NCBI GenBank assembly: GCA_020341835.1 | Contig: CP070838.1 | Location: 2,230,770-2,271,913, forward strand | From: Thiotrichales bacterium | Lineage (GTDB): Bacteria > Pseudomonadota > Gammaproteobacteria > SZUA-229 | DNA length: 41,144 nucleotides | Reading direction: 5' to 3' | Shown here: positions 29,624 to 37,531 of the stretch, piece after piece | How the letters are laid out: each line of letters begins with the position of its first letter | Numbering within the stretch: position 1 is the stretch's first letter | The notes under the pieces: model-generated | The model's input: the letters and a program-made list of their open reading frames with translations, nothing else | What the model was told of the DNA's origin: nothing | Databases searched by the model: none | Position numbers and translations under genes: made by a program

Positions 29624-29679
29624 GTAGGAGCGACTTTAGTCGCGAATCACGCTGAATTCGCGACTAAAGTCGCTCCTAC
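29624..29679. repeat. GTAG-type REP palindrome
   Basis: Perfect 24-base arms (29624-29647 and 29656-29679, beginning GTAGGAGCGAC and ending GTCGCTCCTAC) flank the loop CACGCTGA. Each arm is itself partly self-complementary (GCGACTTTAGTCGC). This sequence type is a common REP in Gammaproteobacteria, linked to RAYT transposases. It follows hemE by 40 bases and may also act as a terminator. Confidence 0.88.
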
Positions 29680-29766
29680 CTGCCCACCAACAGGGTACCC
29701 ACGGTTTCATGGCCATCAGTCATGCGGATAAATTCCGATATAATCATGCAGAACTGATTACTCACT

Positions 29767-32028
29767 GTGCGCATGCATCCAGGCAGGATCACCTTTTCAG
29801 AACCGATACGAACAGCATTTGTTTTTGTGCTGTTGGCCTGCCTGTTATCCACATCCATCCATGCTGATCCCGATACCGGTACCGTTTCTGAAAACAACAA
29901 TGAGAGGCCGAAGATAGGGCTGGTCCTCAGCGGCGGCGGCGCCAGGGGTTTTGCCCATATCGGCGTATTGAAAAAAATCGAGGAGCTTCAGATACCGATC
30001 GATATCGTGGTCGGTACCAGCATGGGGTCTATCATCGGTGGCCTGTATGCAATCGGCCTGACACCCGATGAAATCGAACAGGGTGTTAAAAGCATCGACT
30101 GGGAATTGGTGTTCAACGACTTTGCCAGGCGTGAATACCGTTCCTTCCGGCGCAAACAGGATGATTACCTGTTCACCAGCCAGAATCGTCTCGGTATCAG
30201 CAGCGAAGGTGTCAACCTCCCGCCCGGACTGATCGAAGGCCAGCAGATTGAGCTTGCACTCGATCGTCTGGCCTATCCCGGTTTCCATATCACCGACTTC
30301 GACAAGCTGCATATCCCCTACCGGGCAATTGCAACCGACATCGAAACCGGTGATGCGGTCATCCTCGACAGCGGCAACCTCGCCAAGGCGATGCGCGCCA
30401 GCATGTCGATCCCTGCAGCCCTGCCGCCCGTCAAGCACGATGGCAAACTGCTGGTCGATGGCGGCATCGGCAACAATATACCGATCGATGTCGCGCGGGA
30501 CATGGGCGCCGAGATTTTCATCGTCGTCGATGTCAGCGCACCGCTGGCAGGCCAGGAGGATTTACAGTCAAGCATCGGTGTTACCGCGCAACTGACGACC
30601 ATACTGACCCGGCGTGTCGCCGACCAGCTGCTGGAATCCTTAACAGCCGATGATGTTTTGATCGTACCAGGGCGGGATGATCTGGGTTCTTCCAGCTTTC
30701 TCGAGTACACAGCGCTGATACAGGCAGGTCTGGACGCTGCCGAAGAACACACGCAGCAACTCAACAAGCTGTCACTCCCCGCAGCCCAATATCAAGCCTA
30801 TCGAGCTGCCCTGCCCGTTGTTGCCAGGCATCAGCCGGTGATCGATTTCATCGAAGTACAGAACCAGACACGACTGGATGACGGCATCATCCAAATGATC
30901 ATAAGCCAGAAAATCGGCCAACCGCTGGATGTGGAACAGCTCGAACGCGATCTGCAGATCATCTACGGACTGGACCTGCCCAGTTCGGTGGTGTACTCGC
31001 TGGAAACGGTTGACGACAAAACCGGGCTGATCGTCTATGTTCGAGACCGGCCATGGGCGCCGAGTTATCTGAAACTGGGCCTGACACTGCGTTCCGAGTT
31101 CGATGTCGGTTCCGTTACCAACGTCGATATGATCTATACCAACCCGAGCATCAATCGAATGGGCGGAGAGTTCCGTGTCGGTGCAGCTTTCGGCAGCGAA
31201 CCCCATCTTGTGTTTTCCCTTTATCAGCCGCTGGACAAAGCCCTGAAATATTTTGTCGCCGGCGACGGCGGTTATACCAGCTACCTGTTCCCGGGAACGA
31301 ACAGTAATAACGAGGTTGAACAACTGTTCAGGTTCCAGAGAACATTCGCCGAAATCGCTGCAGGAAGGATCTTCAGGCAGAACACCGAGTTGCGCGTTTC
31401 CCTGCGCAGGGCGACCGGTGACACAGAAACCCTGGTCGGCCTGACCCCACCGGGTGACAGCAGCTTTGACGAAGGCTTTATCAACCTCAGGCTGTTGCAC
31501 GACTCGCTGGATCATGTCGATTTCCCGCGGTCAGGCTACCGCAGCACACTGCAATGGCGCGCAAATCGTGAGAGTCTCGGTGCCGATCTCGATTATGACC
31601 AGATTCAACTTTCGCTCAGTGGCGCGGGCAAGTGGGGCAGGCATACCGTTTACGGGCGCGGCATCGCTGAAACCACCGTGGATGAAAATGCACCCGTCAA
31701 TGCGCTGTTCAGACGCGGCGGCTTATTCGAACTGTCCGGGTTCCTGAATAGGCAACTGGCGGGCCAGCACTTCGGCCTGCTGGAGGCAATCTATTATCAC
31801 CGCATCGGCAATATCACGCTGTTGCCGATCTATGCCGGCTTCTCGGTCGAAGCCGGGAATGCCTGGAATAACCGGGATGAAATCAAGCTGGACAACACCG
31901 TACTGGCCGGCAGTGTGTTTCTTGGTGCGGATACGATACTCGGGCCGGTGTACCTGGCCTACGGAATTAATGACAGCAATGCCTCGACATTGTATCTTTA
32001 CATCGGCAGGCAGTGGAATCCCCACTAG
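29767..32028 (+). CDS. Patatin-like phospholipase with outer-membrane barrel (type Vd autotransporter, PlpD-like)
   Basis: 753 residues from a GTG at 29767, or ATG 29773. A signal peptide ends near residue 35 (LSTSIHA). The patatin domain has the SGGGARG oxyanion loop (about 55-61), nucleophile GTSMG (Ser85) and DGG (Asp231), an intact catalytic dyad. A POTRA-like region of about 70 residues follows (DGIIQMIISQKIGQPLDVEQLERDL), then a 16-strand-type barrel of the BamA/FhaC superfamily (about 430-753) ending YLYIGRQWNPH. This layout is that of PlpD, in which the barrel carries its lipase domain across the outer membrane. Convergent with mrcA. Confidence 0.92.
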   Translation: MRMHPGRITFSEPIRTAFVFVLLACLLSTSIHADPDTGTVSENNNERPKIGLVLSGGGARGFAHIGVLKKIEELQIPIDIVVGTSMGSIIGGLYAIGLTPDEIEQGVKSIDWELVFNDFARREYRSFRRKQDDYLFTSQNRLGISSEGVNLPPGLIEGQQIELALDRLAYPGFHITDFDKLHIPYRAIATDIETGDAVILDSGNLAKAMRASMSIPAALPPVKHDGKLLVDGGIGNNIPIDVARDMGAEIFIVVDVSAPLAGQEDLQSSIGVTAQLTTILTRRVADQLLESLTADDVLIVPGRDDLGSSSFLEYTALIQAGLDAAEEHTQQLNKLSLPAAQYQAYRAALPVVARHQPVIDFIEVQNQTRLDDGIIQMIISQKIGQPLDVEQLERDLQIIYGLDLPSSVVYSLETVDDKTGLIVYVRDRPWAPSYLKLGLTLRSEFDVGSVTNVDMIYTNPSINRMGGEFRVGAAFGSEPHLVFSLYQPLDKALKYFVAGDGGYTSYLFPGTNSNNEVEQLFRFQRTFAEIAAGRIFRQNTELRVSLRRATGDTETLVGLTPPGDSSFDEGFINLRLLHDSLDHVDFPRSGYRSTLQWRANRESLGADLDYDQIQLSLSGAGKWGRHTVYGRGIAETTVDENAPVNALFRRGGLFELSGFLNRQLAGQHFGLLEAIYYHRIGNITLLPIYAGFSVEAGNAWNNRDEIKLDNTVLAGSVFLGADTILGPVYLAYGINDSNASTLYLYIGRQWNPH

Positions 32029-32043
32029 TTAATGCGACCTGCT

Positions 32044-34551
32044 TTAGAACAACTGCTCCGGTATTGGTGTATCCGGGGTACCGGGTGTAACCGGCATTTC
32101 AGTCACAATCGATTCGACGCCAGGCGCATTCTCGGTTCTGAAAATCTCGAACAGGGTATTCTGATCCTGGTCAGTCGCCAGCTCACCGGTGTCGGCGCTG
32201 ATTTTTACCGTCACCAGCCCCCTGGGTCTTTTCAACTGCTTTTCCGGCTTGCCGGCCAGCGCCACGCGCATGAAATCAATCCATAACGGCAGTGCCGCAC
32301 TCGAACCGGCCTCTTTCGCGCCAAGTGGTTTCAGCTGATCGAATCCGACCCAGGTCACCGCAACCAGGTCCGGATGGTAACCGTTGAACCAGGCGTCCCG
32401 CTGGTCATTGGTAGTGCCGGTTTTGCCGGCCAGGTCATTCCTGCCCAGTGAACGCGCCCTGACACCGGTTCCCTGCTTGACGACGTCCTGAAGGATCGAG
32501 TTCATCTGGTAAACAAGGCGTGGCTCAAGGGTCTGCTCCGCCTGCTTTGGCAGACCCGCCAGAGGGTCGTCATCCTCTTCTGCGCCGGGACCCTGCTTGC
32601 GGCGGTGCTCCGAAAGCACGCAGGGAACACAGGCAACAACCGGATCGGTTTCATACAAAACCGTTCCATCTGCATCCTCGATGCGTTCGATCACATAAGG
32701 CTCGATCAGATAACCGCCGTTGGCGAATACAGCGTAACCGCGCGCCTGCTGCAGCGGGCTGACTTCGGCACTGCCCAGCGCAAGTGAAAGATCGTGCGGC
32801 ACTTCATCCGCACTGAAGCCGAACTTGCTCAAATAACGTGTCGCATGGGGGATACCAACGGAATTCAGCACCCTGATTGAAACCAGGTTGCGTGACTTGT
32901 ACAGGGCCTGGCGTAAACGCGTCGGCCCGAAGAACCTGCCGCTGTAGTTTTCCGGCCGCCAGCTCGCTTCGAGCGCATCATCCTCGAACACCACCGGTGC
33001 ATCATTGACCAGCGTTGCCGGGGTAAAGGATTTTGCCAGCGCCGACGAATAGATAAACGGCTTGAAACCCGAGCCCGCCTGGCGTTTGGCCTGCACCGCC
33101 CGGTTGAATTTGCTGTACTGGAATTCGAAACCGCCCGTTAATGCCCTGATCGCACCATCATTCGAAGACAGCGACACCAGTGCACCCTGCACTTCGGGCA
33201 CCTGCCCCAGTTCCCACAGACCATCCTTGTTCTGTACCACCCAGATCACATCGCCGCGTTTCAGGACCTGGTCGGCGCGCTTGATTTCTTCGCCCAGGCG
33301 ATTGACGCTGACGTAGGATCTTGCCCATGACAGCCCCGGCAAACCGATCACAGCGGTATCGCCGTTCTTGAACGCGATGTTGACCTGCTGTTCCTCCCGG
33401 GTGAGCGACTTCGCGTCAGCCTCCGGTTGCTGTTTGCCATCGCCAGGCGGCGGTGTCAGCACGGTAACCGACTCGATCGAGGTAACGATGGCTGGCTCGA
33501 ACTTGCCATAGCGGCGCTCATCGGCGATATTCAGATAGAGTTCTTCCACCGGCTCATCATCAAAGACCTCGACATGGCGAATCACGCCACGGTAGCCATG
33601 ACGCCGGTCGTAGGCAACCAGGCCGTTCCACAGACTTTCATTGGCCGCTTCCTGCAATCGGTCCTGCACGGTTGTGTAGACACGCAGTCCGCGTGTATAG
33701 GCCTCATCGCCGAACTGGTTGACGATTTCGACACGTACCATTTCATTGATGTAGGGAGCACTGACCTGAACGCTGCCCCGGTGCAGAATCGCTGAAACCG
33801 GTTCCTCGCGAGCCAGCTCGAACTCATCGTCGGTAATGTAACCGAGCTTATTCATTCGAGACAATACATAGTCCCTGCGCGTAAGTGCACGTTCAGGATT
33901 GACAATCGGATTATACCGCGACGGCGCCTTGGGCAGCCCGGCGATCATCGCAATCTGTGGCAGGGTCAACTCATCCAGCGTTGCACCGTAATAAACCTGG
34001 GCTGCAGCTGCGACACCGTAGGAGCGATTGCCAAGGTAAATCTTGTTCAGATAGAGCTCGAGAATCTTCTCCTTGCTCAGCTCCCGTTCGATTTTCAGCG
34101 CGAGAAAGATTTCGCTCAACTTGCGTATATAGGTTTTTTCGCGGCTCAGGTAAAAGTTTCTGGCCAGCTGCATGGTAATCGTGCTGCCGCCCTGACCGCG
34201 TTCGCCGGTATAGATCAGTTTGAATGCCGCACGCAGGATACCCTGGTAATCCACACCGGGATGTTCGAAAAAGCGATCGTCCTCGGCCGACAGAAAAGCC
34301 TGCCGCAACCGTTCAGGAATTTCTTCCAGCGTCTTTGGACTGCGTCTTTTTTCACCGAATTCACCCAATAACGAACCATCACTGCTATATATCCTGAGTG
34401 GGACTTGCAACCTGACATCGCTAAGCCCTTCGATAGAAGGTAACTGGGGACTCAGGTACACATACAGGCCTGCTAATGCAATAGCTGAGATAGTGAACAG
34501 GATAAGTGCAAAAACAATTCCGGTTTTGATTAATCTGACAAAAATTTTCAC
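32044..34551 (-). CDS. mrcA: Penicillin-binding protein 1A (bifunctional glycosyltransferase/transpeptidase)
   Basis: About 835 residues from the GTG at 34551 (VKIFVRLIKTG, matching the E. coli PBP1a start); another GTG at 34605 would add 18 residues. A TM anchor at about 8-28 is followed by the GT51 domain with EDDRFFEHPGVD (catalytic Glu), GGSTITMQLARN and ELYLNKIYLG, an OB-like insert of about 200 residues typical of PBP1a, and the transpeptidase domain with SxxK in GSGFKPF, SRN and KTGT. It polymerises and cross-links peptidoglycan. It is divergent from pilM, the usual neighbourhood in Gammaproteobacteria. Confidence 0.94.
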   Translation of the reverse strand: MKIFVRLIKTGIVFALILFTISAIALAGLYVYLSPQLPSIEGLSDVRLQVPLRIYSSDGSLLGEFGEKRRSPKTLEEIPERLRQAFLSAEDDRFFEHPGVDYQGILRAAFKLIYTGERGQGGSTITMQLARNFYLSREKTYIRKLSEIFLALKIERELSKEKILELYLNKIYLGNRSYGVAAAAQVYYGATLDELTLPQIAMIAGLPKAPSRYNPIVNPERALTRRDYVLSRMNKLGYITDDEFELAREEPVSAILHRGSVQVSAPYINEMVRVEIVNQFGDEAYTRGLRVYTTVQDRLQEAANESLWNGLVAYDRRHGYRGVIRHVEVFDDEPVEELYLNIADERRYGKFEPAIVTSIESVTVLTPPPGDGKQQPEADAKSLTREEQQVNIAFKNGDTAVIGLPGLSWARSYVSVNRLGEEIKRADQVLKRGDVIWVVQNKDGLWELGQVPEVQGALVSLSSNDGAIRALTGGFEFQYSKFNRAVQAKRQAGSGFKPFIYSSALAKSFTPATLVNDAPVVFEDDALEASWRPENYSGRFFGPTRLRQALYKSRNLVSIRVLNSVGIPHATRYLSKFGFSADEVPHDLSLALGSAEVSPLQQARGYAVFANGGYLIEPYVIERIEDADGTVLYETDPVVACVPCVLSEHRRKQGPGAEEDDDPLAGLPKQAEQTLEPRLVYQMNSILQDVVKQGTGVRARSLGRNDLAGKTGTTNDQRDAWFNGYHPDLVAVTWVGFDQLKPLGAKEAGSSAALPLWIDFMRVALAGKPEKQLKRPRGLVTVKISADTGELATDQDQNTLFEIFRTENAPGVESIVTEMPVTPGTPDTPIPEQLF

Positions 34552-34605
34552 TTTAGCTGTCTGTCCGGCTTGTATATGCCATCGAAAGAAGAAGATTATA
34601 GACAC

Positions 34606-34740
34606 TTAAATCTTCAATGGCGATATAAATTAGATTTACAAGCAACTAGTAATTTTCAATGCTTGCGTCTAATATTTAATGAAAACAAATATAAATAATC
34701 TATAACTACCTTAATAATAAATGTTTTAGGGGAAGATGAC
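34606..34740. other. AT-rich intergenic region between divergent mrcA and pilM
   Basis: The most AT-rich stretch in the window, with runs such as AAATATAAATAATC. It must hold promoters for mrcA and the pil operon. TTGCGT near 34664 is the only passable -35, and no -10 is well spaced from it, so no promoter is called. A GGGGAAG ribosome site lies just before the pilM GTG. Confidence 0.6.
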
Positions 34741-35802
34741 GTGTCTCTGCTGAGTCGCAAGAAACCCGTTATCCTGGGGCTGGATATCAGTTCAACATCA
34801 GTCAAGCTACTTGAGCTGGAAAAGGACGGGGATAACTACCGAGTACAGAGTCTGGCAGTCGAGCCACTGCCGGATAATGCCGTTGTTGAAAAGAACTTTC
34901 AGGATGTCGAAGCCATTGGCGAAACCATCCAGAAAGCGGTGAAACGTTCTGGCACCAAATCCAGGCAGGCTGCCGTTGCCGTGGCGGGTTCGGCCGTCAT
35001 CACCAAAATCATCAACATGCCGGCCAATCTCAGCGAGAACGAGCTCGAAGAGCAGATTCAGCTGGAGGCGGACCAGTACATCCCCTACCCGCTGGAAGAA
35101 ATTAACCTCGATTTTGAGGTCGTCGGGCCCACCGCAAACAACCCCGATTCCGTCGATGTGCTGCTGGCGGCATCGCGCAGCGAAAATATCGAAAATCGCA
35201 CTGACGCACTGGATATCGGCGGACTGACCGCGAAAATAGTCGACGTTGAAGCCTACACGGTCGAAAACGTCGCGCCATTGCTGACCGCGCAGATGGAAGA
35301 TGGCGGCAAGGACAAGATTATCGCTGTCATCGATATCGGCGCGACCATGACCTGTCTCAATGTTATCGAAAACGACAACCTTATATATACGCGTGAACAG
35401 AACTTCGGCGGCAAGCAGCTGACCGAGGAGATCATGCGGCGCTATGGCCTCGCCTATGAGGAGGCCGGTCGCCTTAAAAAGAGCGGCGGACTGCCCGATA
35501 ACTACATCCCTGAGGTGCTCGAGCCCTTCAAGGAAACCATCGCACAACAGGTCAGTCGATTCCTGCAGTTTTTCTATACATCGGGTCAACACAACTCGGT
35601 CGACCTGATTGCACTGGCAGGCGGCTGCGCCTCGATTCCAGGGATCGACGAGCTGGTCGAATCTCAACTGGGAATCAGAACAGTTGTTGCAAACCCCTTT
35701 GCCAATATGTCGCTATCTTCGAAGGTGAATCCGCAGTCGCTGAGCAAGGATGCACCTTCGTTAATGATTGCCTGCGGACTTGCGTTGAGGAGTTTTGATT
35801 AA
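34741..35802 (+). CDS. pilM: Type IV pilus assembly protein PilM
   Basis: A 353-residue actin/FtsA-like ATPase starting at GTG 34741, with GGGGAAG five bases upstream. VILGLDISSTSVKLLEL is the first phosphate loop, VIDIGATMTCLNVI the second, and LAGGCASIPGIDELV the adenosine motif. It binds the cytoplasmic tail of PilN and connects to the PilB/PilC motor. It is the first gene of pilMNOPQ, directly abutting pilN. Confidence 0.95.
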   Translation: MSLLSRKKPVILGLDISSTSVKLLELEKDGDNYRVQSLAVEPLPDNAVVEKNFQDVEAIGETIQKAVKRSGTKSRQAAVAVAGSAVITKIINMPANLSENELEEQIQLEADQYIPYPLEEINLDFEVVGPTANNPDSVDVLLAASRSENIENRTDALDIGGLTAKIVDVEAYTVENVAPLLTAQMEDGGKDKIIAVIDIGATMTCLNVIENDNLIYTREQNFGGKQLTEEIMRRYGLAYEEAGRLKKSGGLPDNYIPEVLEPFKETIAQQVSRFLQFFYTSGQHNSVDLIALAGGCASIPGIDELVESQLGIRTVVANPFANMSLSSKVNPQSLSKDAPSLMIACGLALRSFD

Positions 35803-36366
35803 ATGGCAAACATAAACTTATTACCCTGGCGCGAAGAGCTACGTAAGGAAAAATCCCGGCAATTTGCGTCCATGACCGGATTTTCGGTGTTCCTGACCGT
35901 TGCTGTACTGGTGCTGGTTTTTGTCGCCTTCAGCAGCCAGATCAGTTACCAGCAAAAACGCAACAGGATCCTGCAGGAAGAAATCGACAAGCTCGAAATC
36001 GCTCTGAAAGAAATCGAGGGCCTGGAGGAAACCAAGGAAAAGCTGCTGTCCAGGATGGACATAATCCAGTCACTGCAGCAAAAGCGGCCGCAGATCGTAC
36101 ATTTATTCGACGAGATTGTCCGCACGGTACCCGAAGGAATTTACCTGACCGGTATCAAACAGGCCGGCAACACCATCAATATCAACGGTGTCGCCGAATC
36201 TAATGGCCGCGTATCCGCCTATATGCGCAATATCGACAGCTCTGAGTGGATGGCAACGCCCAAGCTGAGTGTCATCGAAAGCAAGAAAGGTACACTCAGA
36301 AGCAGTGACTTCGTGCTGACCACTTCTCAGTCGACGCCAAAAACCGGTGAAGAGGAGGAAGGCTGA
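35803..36366 (+). CDS. pilN: Type IV pilus assembly protein PilN
   Basis: A 187-residue bitopic inner-membrane protein. The cytoplasmic tail MANINLLPWREELR (the PilM-binding INLLPWR motif) is followed by a TM helix near 24-44, a coiled coil (EEIDKLEIALKEIEGLEETKEKL) and a ferredoxin-like periplasmic domain. It pairs with PilO. It starts immediately after the pilM stop and overlaps pilO by one base. Confidence 0.95.
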   Translation: MANINLLPWREELRKEKSRQFASMTGFSVFLTVAVLVLVFVAFSSQISYQQKRNRILQEEIDKLEIALKEIEGLEETKEKLLSRMDIIQSLQQKRPQIVHLFDEIVRTVPEGIYLTGIKQAGNTININGVAESNGRVSAYMRNIDSSEWMATPKLSVIESKKGTLRSSDFVLTTSQSTPKTGEEEEG

Positions 36367-36986
36367 TGGCATTCTCCCTCGACGAACTGAACAACCTTGA
36401 TGTCAACGACTTCAAGAATATCGGTACCGCACCCGGCATCGTAAAAGGCTTTATTATCATTGTGTTATGCATCATCGTGGCGGTCGCAGGCTACTTTCTG
36501 GTAATAACACCGAAAATGGAAGAGCTTGCCAAAATTGAAAAGGAAGAGGCGAACCTGAGAACCGTGTTCGATGAAAAAGCCGCCAAGGCCGCGAACCTGG
36601 ACGCCTACAAACAGCAACTCGATGAAATGCGCCAGTCGTTTGGCGCACTGCTCAGACAGTTGCCGAATAAAACAGAAATCGAAACCCTGCTCACCGATAT
36701 CTCACAGACAGGTATTTCGAGCGGTCTTGAAATCGAACTGTTCAAGCCGGAAGGCCTGATTCCCAAGGATTTCTATGCCGAGTATCCGATTAAACTGAGG
36801 GTCACAGGAAGATACCATCAGTTTGCACAGTTCGTTAGCGGCGTGGCCGCATTACCCAGAATTGTAACCCTGCAGAATATCGAAATTGAACCTGCCGACA
36901 AAGACGGCGGCGTAAAGCTTGCGATGGAACTCACCGCTGTTACCTATCAGTATCTGGATGAAACTGAAGATCTGGAGGCAGAATAG
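36366..36986 (+). CDS. pilO: Type IV pilus assembly protein PilO
   Basis: A 206-residue bitopic inner-membrane protein. A TM helix near 28-45 (FIIIVLCIIVAVAGYFLV) is followed by a coiled coil and a ferredoxin-like domain (KTEIETLLTDISQTG, VTGRYHQFAQFVSGVAALPRIV). It forms the PilN-PilO heterodimer that aligns the motor with the secretin. The start overlaps the pilN stop (TGATG). Confidence 0.95.
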   Translation: MAFSLDELNNLDVNDFKNIGTAPGIVKGFIIIVLCIIVAVAGYFLVITPKMEELAKIEKEEANLRTVFDEKAAKAANLDAYKQQLDEMRQSFGALLRQLPNKTEIETLLTDISQTGISSGLEIELFKPEGLIPKDFYAEYPIKLRVTGRYHQFAQFVSGVAALPRIVTLQNIEIEPADKDGGVKLAMELTAVTYQYLDETEDLEAE

Positions 36987-36987
36987 C

Positions 36988-37515
36988 ATGATCAGGTTCT
37001 CAAAGCTTAATGTGATTCTGCTGCCGCTGTTATCCGGCTCAATGTTCACCGGATGCACGCAAAGCGTGGATGACCTGTACGCCTATATCGACCAGGCGAA
37101 GTCAAAACACGTAGGCAGCGTGCAGCCGATTCCTCAGTTCAAACCCTACGAAAGCTTCACCTACAGTGCCGCTGAATTGAGAGACCCGTTTGTAGCCGTG
37201 GTCGATCTTGAAGAGGACGATGATAAGGAAGACCTGTTAACCCCTGACAAAACCCGCCCCAGACAGCCGCTCGAAGCTTTCTCGCTGGATTCTCTGCGGA
37301 TGGTGGGCGTACTCGAACAGGGTGAAAATCTGTGGGGGCTGATTGAAGACCCGAAACAGGTCGTTCACCGCGTCCAGGTCGGCAACTATATGGGGCAGAA
37401 CGAAGGTGCCATCACCGGCATCACCGAGGGCGAAATATTTTTGGTTGAGATTATTCCCGATGGCGTAGGCGGTTACATAGAACGTGACGCTTCAATCGCT
37501 ATCGGCAGTGAATAG
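36988..37515 (+). CDS. pilP: Type IV pilus assembly lipoprotein PilP
   Basis: 175 residues from the ATG at 36988, which has GGAGG nine bases upstream. The lipobox is FTGC, with the acylated Cys near residue 22. The C-terminal beta domain starts near AELRDPF and has LRMVGVLEQGENLWGLIED and YMGQNEGAI. PilP links PilN/PilO in the inner membrane to PilQ. The pilQ start lies 16 bases past the stop. Confidence 0.94.
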   Translation: MIRFSKLNVILLPLLSGSMFTGCTQSVDDLYAYIDQAKSKHVGSVQPIPQFKPYESFTYSAAELRDPFVAVVDLEEDDDKEDLLTPDKTRPRQPLEAFSLDSLRMVGVLEQGENLWGLIEDPKQVVHRVQVGNYMGQNEGAITGITEGEIFLVEIIPDGVGGYIERDASIAIGSE

Positions 37516-37531
37516 ACAGCGGAGCATGATA

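Noticed and set aside
34807..35667. 286-codon minus-strand frame inside pilM
   Set aside because: Antisense to pilM and without any recognisable domain.
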